A DNA stretch of 64,000 nt from Winogradskyella ursingii (lineage in GTDB: Bacteria; Bacteroidota; Bacteroidia; Flavobacteriales; Flavobacteriaceae). This document shows positions 1-8,663 of the stretch, one piece after another. The position numbers and the translations under genes were made by a program. Under the pieces are notes generated by a model. That model worked only from the letters and a program-made list of their open reading frames with translations. It made no database searches and was not told the DNA's origin. The DNA is taken from NCBI RefSeq assembly GCF_013403975.1, contig NZ_JABFDH010000004.1:372001-436000 (forward strand), written 5' to 3'. The stretch's first letter is position 1; each line of letters starts with the position of its first letter.

Positions 1-2013
1 CTGCAAGCCAAGTTTGCGCTTGGTTTTAATTTGGAAGATGTCTGCAACTCATTTGAAGACTATTTAAAAGTCATAGAAAAAAGAAAGGATTTAGAAGCTA
101 GGCATTTTGTTGAAGGCTATTATTATGCCATTCGGTGTTTGATGGGTTTAGAAAAAAATACAATTATAATGGGAGACGCTTATAATGCTCCTATTAAAAT
201 TGAAGAAGCCAAAGAAACTAAGAATTTCTCTGTTGTTGCTGATAATGGCATAGCTTACATGATAACTTTGTATATGTTTGGGCACTATAAAGAAGCGCTT
301 GACAGTTATTTTGAAACTTCAAAATATATTGATTTTGTTCAGCAGCGCTACGAGTTTGCCGAGTATAATTTCTATGCAGTTTTAATTTGTGCTGAGGCCA
401 TCGAAACCAATTTGCCTGCAAAAAAGAATTTGAAGAGCTTAGCCAAAAAACATCTCAAAAAATTAAAAACTTGGACCAACCTCTGTCCAGATAACTTCCA
501 GCCTCAGTATAGACTCGCAAAAGCAGAGCTTGCAGCAGTTTCAAAAAATAATGCTAAAGTAAATGCACTTTATGAAAATGCCATTGAGAGTGCAGAGAAG
601 TATGGCTTTATTAACTATAAGGCACTAGCTGAAGAATTAGCGGGAAAGCGACAATATAATGACGGCAACCGGATTACGGCTACCACCTTTTTAAATAATG
701 CAAGAGGAGATTATTTGCAATGGGGAGCAATAGCTAAAGTAGAACATATAGAGTCTGAATATCATCATATTTTAGAGGGCACTATTTTGCAACCAAAAGA
801 AAGAGATGAAACTCAGGAAGCAGTAATTTCCAATGCTGATCTTAATTTGATGTTTCAGGCAAATCAAGCCGTTAAAAGTTCGAAAGATGTAGATAGCTTG
901 GTAGAACAATTAATGGATGTTATCATCAAATACAGTAGTGCAGATCATGGCTATTTATTGATTAAAAATAATGCTGAACTTATTGCTAAGGCAAGATACA
1001 ATCCTGAAAGGGGTTCAACTTCTATAACGGAATTTGCAGATAATGAGATTCTACCAATGAATGTTGTTAAGTACGTCATTAGGGTAAAGAAAATGCTCAT
1101 TTTAAATAATCCTGCACATTTACCCGAATATATGAACGTGAAATATTTTCGTGATCACGACCCTAAATCAATGATCTGTTATCCAATTATGAAACAAGGT
1201 GAAGTATTTGGATTACTTTATTTGGAAAATTACTCGCATCAAGGCGTGTTTGATGCAAAAAAGGTAAACCTGCTAAATCTCATCGCCTCCCAAGTTGGCG
1301 TTTCGCTCGATAGTGCTTACCTCTCTGAAAACCTTGAAAGCTTGGTGCAAAAACGTACTGAAAAGATAGAAGCAGAAAAAGGAGTAGTAAGCGAAATGTT
1401 AGAAAACATATTACCAAAAGCCGCAATTGAAGAATTAAAACGAACAGGTAAGACAACGGCTCAAAAGTTTGATGGTGTTACCGTGCTAATGGCAGATATA
1501 AAAGGCTTTACAAAACTTTCCGAGCGCTTATCACCCGAAGAATTAATCGCAAAATTGGATTTTTATTTTAGATCCTTTGATGAAATCATGGCAAATTACC
1601 AATTGGAGAAAATCAAGACCATTGGAGATGCTTATATGGCAGCAGGTGGCTTATTGGGAAAAGAAAAAGAAAACGCTATAAATATGGTAAACGCTGCTTT
1701 AGAAATGCAAGAGTGCATCGATAGAGAAAATGAAAAAACACCAGACGAGGAAAATCTCGAAATGCGCATAGGCCTCCACACGGGGCCAGTTATTGCTGGT
1801 GTTGTAGGTATTAAAAAATACCAGTATGATATTTGGGGAGATACGGTTAATATTTCAGCGAGGATGGAGCAACAATCAGAACCAGGTAGAATAAACGTCT
1901 CAAAGGAAACATTCGAACTCACAAATGAGTGCTTTGATTATTTCTATAGAGGAAAGATAGAAGGTAAAAACAAGGGGTTGATGGACATGTATTTTGTGGA
2001 ATCAAAAATCTAA
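1..2013 (+). CDS. C-terminal part of a multidomain sensor: helical region, GAF, class III adenylate cyclase (5' truncated by window)
   Basis: The frame is open from base 1, and the first start-like codon (TTG at 31) lies inside the protein, so the gene begins upstream of the window. Counting codon 31 as residue 1, residues 1-260 are TPR-like helices of the kind found downstream of AAA domains in PknB-AAA-GAF-cyclase proteins. A GAF-like domain follows (about 290-435), then a short coiled linker, then a class III cyclase domain (about 480-660). The two metal-binding Asp residues are D489 (MADIKGF) and D533 (TIGDAYM), 44 residues apart. The adenine-selecting pair K529/D600 (YDIWG) and the transition-state pair N607/R611 are all present with canonical spacing. 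I infer cAMP synthesis, gated by the GAF domain. An upstream Ser/Thr kinase and AAA portion is expected from the family but not visible here. Downstream spacing to the porin gene is 47 nt. Confidence 0.9.
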   Translation: MQAKFALGFNLEDVCNSFEDYLKVIEKRKDLEARHFVEGYYYAIRCLMGLEKNTIIMGDAYNAPIKIEEAKETKNFSVVADNGIAYMITLYMFGHYKEALDSYFETSKYIDFVQQRYEFAEYNFYAVLICAEAIETNLPAKKNLKSLAKKHLKKLKTWTNLCPDNFQPQYRLAKAELAAVSKNNAKVNALYENAIESAEKYGFINYKALAEELAGKRQYNDGNRITATTFLNNARGDYLQWGAIAKVEHIESEYHHILEGTILQPKERDETQEAVISNADLNLMFQANQAVKSSKDVDSLVEQLMDVIIKYSSADHGYLLIKNNAELIAKARYNPERGSTSITEFADNEILPMNVVKYVIRVKKMLILNNPAHLPEYMNVKYFRDHDPKSMICYPIMKQGEVFGLLYLENYSHQGVFDAKKVNLLNLIASQVGVSLDSAYLSENLESLVQKRTEKIEAEKGVVSEMLENILPKAAIEELKRTGKTTAQKFDGVTVLMADIKGFTKLSERLSPEELIAKLDFYFRSFDEIMANYQLEKIKTIGDAYMAAGGLLGKEKENAINMVNAALEMQECIDRENEKTPDEENLEMRIGLHTGPVIAGVVGIKKYQYDIWGDTVNISARMEQQSEPGRINVSKETFELTNECFDYFYRGKIEGKNKGLMDMYFVESKI

Positions 2014-2060
2014 AAGCATCAAACCAATATTTAAACTAATCAATTACTAATTCAGCTATT

Positions 2061-3383
2061 ATGAAAAAAAACCTCTTTATTTTCGGTATGATTATTTTTA
2101 CATCTGCTACTATCGCCCAATCGGCACACATTCTACAAGGAGCTGGATCTGTAAATTGGTCCATGGGAGGAGCGGCAACTGGTCAGCCCATTGATATTTC
2201 TGGCGCACTTCAATGGAATCCTGCTGCTATAAGCGTTTTTGACGGTACTATTGTAAATTTGGATATAGGTATTTTTTCATCGTCACCAGAATTATTTTCC
2301 ACAGTTCCCGAAGTCGATTCTGACGGAATGCCAACGGGTAACTTTATTACTGGCAATACAGAAGATGACAGGCCACTTATTCCGTTACCTTCCTTAGCCA
2401 TTGTGTTTGGAAAATCTGATAGCAAACATAAATTTGGTGCTTCAATATTTGGTATAAGTGGAGCAGGTGTAGACTTTCCTGAGAGTACAACCAATCCTAT
2501 CAATTTTCCTCAGAGTTTAGGAGGTTTTGGTGGTGTAAAATCAGAATATGCCATTATTCAACTTGGTTTAACCTATGCTTATAAAGTTTCAGAAAACTTT
2601 TCTATTGGCATAAAACCAGCTTATAATCTTTCGACATTAGAGTTGGCACCTAATCCCACTGCACCCCCAACAAGTGCAGGTTATCCATCAACAGACACGG
2701 CAACTGCAACTGGTTTAAATGCGCAAATAGGTTTGTTCTATGATACCCAAACTGGCTTTAAAGCTGGTGTCTCTTATAGTACAAAAATTAAATTTGATGA
2801 TTTTGAACTCGAGAATACCTATTTAGATGGTTCTACAAGTACTAATAATTTCAATATTGAATATCCAGCAATCTTTTCAGTCGGATTGGGATATTCCAAA
2901 AATGATTTTGATTTAGCTTTGGATTATCGACATGTAGCGTTTAAAAACACTGAAGGTCTCGCACCTGTCGGATGGAACCAAGACGGAACGGTCAAAGGTT
3001 TTGGTTGGCAAAATATAAGCATAATTTCTGCTGGTATACAGTATAAAGGAATAGACCGTTTGCCTTTACGTCTAGGCTATACCTACAATAATAATCCCAT
3101 AGAAGATAGATTTGCTTCTTTTAATGTATCTGCCGCGGCAATTATACAGAATGCGTTTCAATTTGGTTTATCTTATTTGGTGAATTCACAACTGGAATTA
3201 CGAGGAGTATTCCACTATGGCACGAGTAGCGGAAAAACATCTGGCGAAATTTTCAGCCCTGCGTTTATACAGGATAATCCACCTTTTGGCGCTATACCAG
3301 GTAGTAATGTTTCTTATGATATGACAACGTCGATGCTCATGATGGGACTTAGTTATAAATTTCGAAAACAAAATAGTCAGTAA
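2061..3383 (+). CDS. FadL/OmpP1/TodX-family outer membrane protein
   Basis: This 440-residue protein begins with a signal peptide (MKKNLFIFGMIIFTS, cleavage near the AQS at 19-21). The mature N terminus has the FadL-family pattern: a GAGSVNWSMGGA stretch followed by ALQWNPAAIS, the family's NPA motif. The rest has alternating aromatic/polar segments expected of a 14-strand beta barrel and ends in a strand (LSYKFRKQ). Members transport long-chain fatty acids or other hydrophobic compounds across the outer membrane. The window also encodes an acyl-CoA ligase and a full beta-oxidation operon, which fits a fatty-acid role, but they are not adjacent. Substrate is unproven. No terminator is visible in the following 259 nt. 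A TAACTTTG at 3456-3463 could be a -7 element for the next gene. Confidence 0.85.
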   Translation: MKKNLFIFGMIIFTSATIAQSAHILQGAGSVNWSMGGAATGQPIDISGALQWNPAAISVFDGTIVNLDIGIFSSSPELFSTVPEVDSDGMPTGNFITGNTEDDRPLIPLPSLAIVFGKSDSKHKFGASIFGISGAGVDFPESTTNPINFPQSLGGFGGVKSEYAIIQLGLTYAYKVSENFSIGIKPAYNLSTLELAPNPTAPPTSAGYPSTDTATATGLNAQIGLFYDTQTGFKAGVSYSTKIKFDDFELENTYLDGSTSTNNFNIEYPAIFSVGLGYSKNDFDLALDYRHVAFKNTEGLAPVGWNQDGTVKGFGWQNISIISAGIQYKGIDRLPLRLGYTYNNNPIEDRFASFNVSAAAIIQNAFQFGLSYLVNSQLELRGVFHYGTSSGKTSGEIFSPAFIQDNPPFGAIPGSNVSYDMTTSMLMMGLSYKFRKQNSQ

Positions 3384-3642
3384 TTAGTCTCTAAGATATT
3401 CACCTGATTTTAAAAAGGTCGAATCGATTTACGGTCAAAATTCAAGTTTCATAAATAACTTTGTTTTTTGAAAATTTTGATATTGTTGTGATGGTAGTAG
3501 TACGATTAAACTTAACCGTAAAAACTTTTTCAGTCTTTCAAACCACATAGCTAAATTCAACCTGTTTTCTAAAATATAATATTGGTTTAATTTAAAGTTA
3601 ACAAAATGTTAGAATCAGAAAATAGTTAATTATTAAGTTGAA

Positions 3643-4806
3643 ATGAATTATTTTTATAGTGCTATGAATGAAAAAAGAAAGAAATCCGGTTTCGTTTTTA
3701 AAACCTACGAAGCACCAAATCAATCTCCATTTGAAAAACTTTTCGAGATTTTTAAGGAATTGATTACATACACCTCTGGTGATTTTGACGAGGCCATTGA
3801 TTGGTTACGTCAGTTGGACAAAGAGTACGAACTTACCACACCAGAGTACACTATCGATGATTTTATAGAAGACCTTAAAAATAAAGGCTATATACGAGAA
3901 GAAATAGAATTTGGCGATGATGGTGAAGGCAGCGGCAAAGGTAAATTATCAATTACTGCCAAAACCGAACGTGCCATCCGTAAACAGGCTTTGGAGCATA
4001 TCTTTGGAAAAATAAAACGAAGCGGTTCGGGAAATCACAAAAGCAAGGGTATAGGTATTGGCGATGAGCACACTGGCGATTTTAGAGCTTACCAATTTGG
4101 TGATGCTTTGGAAAAAGTGTCGATGACAGAAAGCTTACGCAACGCACAAATTAATAATGGTATTGGTGATTTCAATTTAACTGAAGATGACTTGGTAGTT
4201 GAAGAAACGCTTCACAAAAGCCAGATGAGTACGGTGTTGATGATTGATATTAGTCACAGTATGATTTTATATGGTGAAGACCGAATCACACCAGCCAAAA
4301 AAGTGGCCATGGCCTTGGCCGAATTAATCACCACACGTTATCCAAAAGACACTTTGGATATTTTAGTGTTTGGAAACGATGCTTGGCCAATTAAAATCAA
4401 GGATTTACCTTATTTAAAAGTTGGTCCATTCCATACCAATACAGTTGCTGGGCTTAAGTTGGCAATGGATATGCTGCGCAGAAAACGAAACACCAACAAA
4501 CAGATTTTTATGATTACAGATGGCAAGCCAAGTTGTTTAAATATGCCAGACGGTCAATATTATAAAAACAGCAATGGACTTGACCCATTTATAACAAACA
4601 AATGCTATGCGATGGCACAACAGGCGCGACGTTTGCATATTCCCATCACCACATTTATGATTGCCGAAGATCCATACCTAATGCAATTTATTCGAGAATT
4701 TACCCAAGCCAATAGAGGTAAAGCGTTTTACACAGGACTGAAAGGATTGGGAGAGATGATTTTTGAAGATTACGAGAATAATAGAAAAAAAAGAATTAAA
4801 GGATAA
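3643..4806 (+). CDS. VWA domain-containing protein, partner of the downstream AAA ATPase
   Basis: The protein has 387 residues, or 380 if the in-frame ATG at 3664 (MNEKRKKSG) is the true start, which is equally plausible. The C-terminal half is a von Willebrand factor A domain. Its MIDAS metal site is D202-x-S204-x-S206 in MIDISHS, with further conserved features in the AGLKLAMDML and ITDGKPS stretches. The N-terminal half is charged and helical with a Gly-rich linker (GEGSGKGK). VWA proteins encoded next to MoxR/ChlI-type AAA ATPases usually act with them as a chaperone- or chelatase-like pair, and here the ATPase gene follows after 85 nt. The substrate cannot be told from sequence. No signal peptide or membrane segment is seen, so I expect a cytosolic protein. 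Confidence 0.85.
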   Translation: MNYFYSAMNEKRKKSGFVFKTYEAPNQSPFEKLFEIFKELITYTSGDFDEAIDWLRQLDKEYELTTPEYTIDDFIEDLKNKGYIREEIEFGDDGEGSGKGKLSITAKTERAIRKQALEHIFGKIKRSGSGNHKSKGIGIGDEHTGDFRAYQFGDALEKVSMTESLRNAQINNGIGDFNLTEDDLVVEETLHKSQMSTVLMIDISHSMILYGEDRITPAKKVAMALAELITTRYPKDTLDILVFGNDAWPIKIKDLPYLKVGPFHTNTVAGLKLAMDMLRRKRNTNKQIFMITDGKPSCLNMPDGQYYKNSNGLDPFITNKCYAMAQQARRLHIPITTFMIAEDPYLMQFIREFTQANRGKAFYTGLKGLGEMIFEDYENNRKKRIKG

Positions 4807-4818
4807 AAAACTGCTGTT

Positions 4819-4886
4819 AGCTTTTAGGTATTAGCCTTTGGCTCAAATCTAGATTGCTAATAGCTAAAGGCCAAAAGCCAAAAGCT
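4819..4886. repeat. Imperfect inverted repeat between the VWA and AAA genes
   Basis: Two 25-nt arms (4819-4843 and 4862-4886) match as an inverted repeat at 20 of 25 positions. They are built from short AGCTTTT/AAAGGC-like words. It fills almost all of the 85-nt gap between two co-oriented genes and could fold in mRNA. The low-complexity nature suggests slippage or a decayed mobile repeat rather than a precise site. Confidence 0.5.
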
Positions 4887-4891
4887 ATAAA

Positions 4892-6349
4892 ATGAAAGAA
4901 ATAAAAACACTTAAAGAATTAATAGAATCAGGTTACCAATCCAAATCTATCAAAGATGAATTGCGTAATAACCTAATTGATAACATAAAGAATAAAGTCA
5001 CCTCATTTGAAGGGATTCACGGATACGAAAACACAGTTATCCCTGAATTGGAACGTGCCATTTTATCACGACACAATATCAATCTTTTGGGATTGAGAGG
5101 TCAAGCCAAAACGCGTTTAGCACGTATGATGGTCAATCTTTTGGATGAGTATATTCCAATTGTGGAAGGGTCAGAAATCAATGATGATCCTCTGCAACCT
5201 ATTTCAAGATATGCTAAGGAATTAATTGCTGAAAAAGATGACGATACACCAATAGCGTGGCTTCACAGGGAGGAACGTTTTGCAGAAAAACTCGCCACAC
5301 CAGATGTAACCGTTGCGGATATAATTGGTGACGTCGATCCAATAAAAGCTGCGAATTTAAAATTGAGCTATGCGGATGATCGTGTGATTCACTACGGAAT
5401 GATTCCACGAGCCAATCGTTGTATTTTCGTGATTAACGAGTTACCAGATCTTCAGGCTCGGATTCAAGTAGCCTTGTTCAATATTTTGCAAGAAGGGGAT
5501 ATTCAAATTAGAGGATTTAAGTTACGATTGCCATTGGATATGCAATTCGTGTTTACTGCAAATCCTGAAGATTACACCAACAGAGGAAGCATTGTAACAC
5601 CATTGAAAGATAGAATCGGTTCACAGATTTTGACCCACTATCCTGAAACGGTTGAAACCGCTCGAACCATAACTTCGCAAGAAGCAAAATTGGATGAGCG
5701 CCAATCAGCTTCAGTTTATGTTCCGGATTTAGCAAAAGATTTATTAGAGCAAATTAGTTTTGAAGCACGCGACAGCGAATATGTTGATGTAAAAAGTGGT
5801 GTAAGTGCCAGAATGAGTATCACGGCATTTGAAAATTTATTGAGTACCGCAGAACGTAGAGCATTACTTGTTGGAGATGAAGAAACAACGGTACGCTTAT
5901 CTGATTTTATTGGTGTTATTCCAGCAATAACAGGTAAGGTGGAATTAGTGTATGAAGGTGAACAGGAAGGTGCTGACTTTGTAGCGAATGAATTAATGAA
6001 TAATGCGATTAAAACTTTATTCCCAGAATATTTTCCAAAAATTGAAAAACTCGAAAAGCAAGGAGAAGAGACACCGTACGATGATTTAATTTCGTGGTTT
6101 TTTAATGGAGAAGGTTTCGAACTGTTGGATGATTTTAATGATGAAACCTACAAGTCAAAATTAGATGAGATAAAACCATTGGACACTTTACTGGCAGATT
6201 ATCAACCAGAAATAGATCCAAAAGATGTTTATTTTGAAAAGGAATTTATTCTTTGGGGTTTGGTACAATTCAAAAAGCTGAGCAAGTTTAGATATGCTGA
6301 AGGTTTACAGATTAAAGACCCTTATGGAAGTTATATTAGTGGACTTTAA
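4892..6349 (+). CDS. MoxR/magnesium-chelatase-like AAA+ ATPase
   Basis: The 485-residue protein has a single AAA+ domain. Walker A is GLRGQAKT (67-74). The Walker B region is FVINE (179-183), where the usual Asp-Glu is Asn-Glu. A sensor-1-like FTANP is at 221-225, and a probable arginine finger is R241 in PLKDR. The surrounding sequence (NILQEGDIQIRGF, then a family-typical ARMSITAFENL) matches ChlI/MoxR-clade proteins of unknown substrate. The C-terminal 150 residues are acidic and not recognised. It probably acts with the VWA protein encoded upstream, since this pairing is known for MoxR and for chelatase I/D subunits. It ends one base before the convergent YdeI-like gene. Confidence 0.85.
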   Translation: MKEIKTLKELIESGYQSKSIKDELRNNLIDNIKNKVTSFEGIHGYENTVIPELERAILSRHNINLLGLRGQAKTRLARMMVNLLDEYIPIVEGSEINDDPLQPISRYAKELIAEKDDDTPIAWLHREERFAEKLATPDVTVADIIGDVDPIKAANLKLSYADDRVIHYGMIPRANRCIFVINELPDLQARIQVALFNILQEGDIQIRGFKLRLPLDMQFVFTANPEDYTNRGSIVTPLKDRIGSQILTHYPETVETARTITSQEAKLDERQSASVYVPDLAKDLLEQISFEARDSEYVDVKSGVSARMSITAFENLLSTAERRALLVGDEETTVRLSDFIGVIPAITGKVELVYEGEQEGADFVANELMNNAIKTLFPEYFPKIEKLEKQGEETPYDDLISWFFNGEGFELLDDFNDETYKSKLDEIKPLDTLLADYQPEIDPKDVYFEKEFILWGLVQFKKLSKFRYAEGLQIKDPYGSYISGL

Positions 6350-6350
6350 A

Positions 6351-6923
6351 TCACCAATTGCCACGACTTTTAATATTAGCATCGCAGAGTTTTATAATCT
6401 CTGCGATTCTTTTTTGTCGAGTTGCTTCACGTTTCGCATTGTGCAACCAGTATAAATAACTTTTCCTGTAACCTTTAGCAAAGTTTTGATAATTCTCAAA
6501 GGCAGTCGGGTTGGCATTAAAAGCTTGTTGTAATTCGGTAGGAATAATACCATTTTCGACATGGTCGAGGGCAGACCAACTTCCGTTTTTCTTTGCAACT
6601 TTTATGGACTCGAGACCTAAGGGCTGCATCAGGTTTTCTTCCTTTAATTCTTTAATGTATTTTTTATTTAGTGCACTCCAATCGCTTTTTGGATTGCGAG
6701 GACAGAAGTATTGTCTGCGTTTTCCATTGCCCAAACTTTTTACTGTGGAATCAATCCACCCAAAACACAATGCGACTTTAACGGCTTCTTCCCAGCGCAT
6801 CGAAGGCATCGGATGGTCAACTTTGTAAAATATTAGATAAACTGCATTGTGTTTATCACGGTTTTTTAGTAGCCAGTCGTACCACTCTTTGTCACTCTCA
6901 AAATAAAGTTCTGGGATGTCCAT
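6351..6923 (-). CDS. YdeI/OmpD-associated family protein
   Basis: This 190-residue soluble protein matches the YdeI family along its length. The N terminus has the WYDWLLKN...VYLIFYK pattern. The middle has ALCFGWIDSTVKSL followed by RNPKSDWSALN, the most conserved stretch. The C terminus (YLYWLHNAKREATRQKRIAEI) is the short helical tail seen in many members. The family is named after E. coli YdeI and some members are annotated as bacteriocin-protection proteins. The biochemical activity is unknown. It is convergent with the AAA gene with one base between stop codons, so there is no room for a separate terminator. Confidence 0.85.
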   Translation of the reverse strand: MDIPELYFESDKEWYDWLLKNRDKHNAVYLIFYKVDHPMPSMRWEEAVKVALCFGWIDSTVKSLGNGKRRQYFCPRNPKSDWSALNKKYIKELKEENLMQPLGLESIKVAKKNGSWSALDHVENGIIPTELQQAFNANPTAFENYQNFAKGYRKSYLYWLHNAKREATRQKRIAEIIKLCDANIKSRGNW

Positions 6924-6938
6924 TTATTATATTTTTTG

Positions 6939-6962
6939 TCATTCCTGCCTTCGCAGGAATGA
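6939..6962. repeat. REP-like hairpin, copy 1
   Basis: A perfect 10-bp stem (arms 6939-6948 and 6953-6962) encloses a CTTC loop. The core word is ATTCCTGC/GCAGGAAT. It sits in the short gap between two minus-strand genes. A degenerate second copy lies at 8636-8655. The sequence resembles short palindromic repeats dispersed between genes in Flavobacteriaceae. Confidence 0.75.
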
Positions 6963-6981
6963 TAAACAGATTTAACATTTT

Positions 6982-8616
6982 TTAAAGTTGTTTTGTATCT
7001 ATATAAAAATCCATATCGATTTCTATATCATCAGCATCAATTGCTTTAGTCTGCCATTTCGCTTTTGGGAACAGCCATTCATTTTTTTCATCAATCTCAA
7101 TTTGAATTGGCATGTCAAAACCTTCAACAATATTTATCCAACGGTATTTTAGTTCACCGTCCTGAATTTTGTATTCCAAAGTCGGAATCATTGTTGTTCT
7201 CAAATACTGATTAAAAAATTCAGTTAAATCGATACCTGATTTTTGGCTGATGTAATCTTCAACTTGTTTTGTGGTCACGGTTTGATGATAAAATTCTGAA
7301 TTTAATCCTCTAAGAATTTGCCTCCATTTTTCATCATCTTCAATGAGTTGTCTTAACGTATGAAGCATGTTCGCTCCTTTGTAATACATATCACTTGAAC
7401 CTTCTTTATTTACATTATAGTAACCGATTAACGGTCGGTCATTCTGAATATTAGCTCTAGTGCCGATAACATAATCTGCAGAAGCTTCTTTTCCGTAATA
7501 GTAGTCTAAAAAAAGATTTTCAGAATAAGCTGTAAACCCTTCGTGAATCCACATGTCTGCAACATCTTTATTGGTTATGTTATTGGCAAACCACTCGTGG
7601 CCACCTTCATGAATAATGATAAAATCCCATTTAAGTCCCCAGCCAGTTCCGGATAAATCATTGCCCAGATAACCTTTTAAATATTTGTTGCCGTACGTGA
7701 CGGAACTTTGATGTTCCATGCCCAAATATGGTACTTCAACCAATTTAAAGCTATCTTCATAAAAGGGGTAAGGCCCAAACCAATGCTCGAATGCTTTTAC
7801 CATTTTTGGTGCGTCCTCAAAATGCTCTTTTGCTTTTTCCAGGTTATATGACAGCACCCAATAATCCATATCGAGTTCACCTTTTTCTCCCTGGTATGTT
7901 TCGGAAAAATTAACGTAATCTCCAATATTTATATTGACTCCATAATTGTTGATTGGGTTAGATACAAACCAATGCGATTTTACTTTGTCTCCTAAATCTT
8001 CGAGTTTGCGTAAACGACCGTTGGAAACATTAGTCAATCCTTTTGGAATGGTAACACTGATTAGCATACTATCCACTTCATCGTACATGTGGTCCTTGTT
8101 TGGCCACCAGACACTTGCACCCAATCCTTGATTTGAGGTTGCAATGAAGTGTTTTCCATTTTTATCTTTCTTCCAAGAAAATCCACCGTCCCAAGGTGCG
8201 CGTTTTGCTTCTCTTGGATACCCTTTATAATGCACTTCTATGGTATTTACGTCACCAATATTTTGATTTTTTTCAAGTTTAACAAAATGTGCATTACCAT
8301 CATGTTTTACTTCGAGTTCTTTTCCATCTTGAAGTACATTTAGCATCTGCATTGGTTCTTGGAGATCAATTTGCATTAGCTGATGAGGTTTCAACACTTT
8401 ATATTGAATGGTGTTTTTACCTGAAATGAATTTCTCATCTGGTTTGACTTCCACATCCAAATGGTAATACGTTAAATCCCACCATTCGCGTTCTGGTGTG
8501 ATGCTGCCTCTCAAAGTGTCTTGTCTTGTGAAATCGGTTTTATCTTGAAGAAGTTGCGCGTGAATAGTTAAACTAAAGCATGATGCAATTGCTAACACCA
8601 ATAAGTTTTTAATCAT
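6982..8616 (-). CDS. Secreted M1-family zinc metallopeptidase
   Basis: This 544-residue protein has a signal peptide (MIKNLLVLAIASCF, cleavage near IHAQ at 18-21). An N-terminal beta-sandwich domain (about 30-230) is followed by the gluzincin catalytic domain. Zinc ligands are H336 and H340 in HEGGHEWF and E359 in WIHEGF, the exact HExxH-x18-E spacing of family M1. The exopeptidase motif appears as GMEHQ rather than the common GAMEN. It ends soon after the catalytic helical region, so the large C-terminal ERAP-type domain is absent, as in shorter bacterial members. It is probably a periplasmic or secreted aminopeptidase. It is encoded next to the M28 peptidase, separated by a REP-like hairpin, and the two may cooperate in peptide breakdown. 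Confidence 0.92.
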   Translation of the reverse strand: MIKNLLVLAIASCFSLTIHAQLLQDKTDFTRQDTLRGSITPEREWWDLTYYHLDVEVKPDEKFISGKNTIQYKVLKPHQLMQIDLQEPMQMLNVLQDGKELEVKHDGNAHFVKLEKNQNIGDVNTIEVHYKGYPREAKRAPWDGGFSWKKDKNGKHFIATSNQGLGASVWWPNKDHMYDEVDSMLISVTIPKGLTNVSNGRLRKLEDLGDKVKSHWFVSNPINNYGVNINIGDYVNFSETYQGEKGELDMDYWVLSYNLEKAKEHFEDAPKMVKAFEHWFGPYPFYEDSFKLVEVPYLGMEHQSSVTYGNKYLKGYLGNDLSGTGWGLKWDFIIIHEGGHEWFANNITNKDVADMWIHEGFTAYSENLFLDYYYGKEASADYVIGTRANIQNDRPLIGYYNVNKEGSSDMYYKGANMLHTLRQLIEDDEKWRQILRGLNSEFYHQTVTTKQVEDYISQKSGIDLTEFFNQYLRTTMIPTLEYKIQDGELKYRWINIVEGFDMPIQIEIDEKNEWLFPKAKWQTKAIDADDIEIDMDFYIDTKQL

Positions 8617-8635
8617 ATTTTTTTAAACTTTTTAG

Positions 8636-8655
8636 ATTCCTGCCTTCTCAGGAAT
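8636..8655. repeat. REP-like hairpin, copy 2 (degenerate)
   Basis: The word ATTCCTGCCTTC is shared with copy 1 at 6941-6952. The stem is reduced to 7 bp (8636-8642 with 8649-8655) because one base of the right arm differs. It again lies in a short gap between minus-strand genes. Confidence 0.65.
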
Positions 8656-8663
8656 GATAATAT

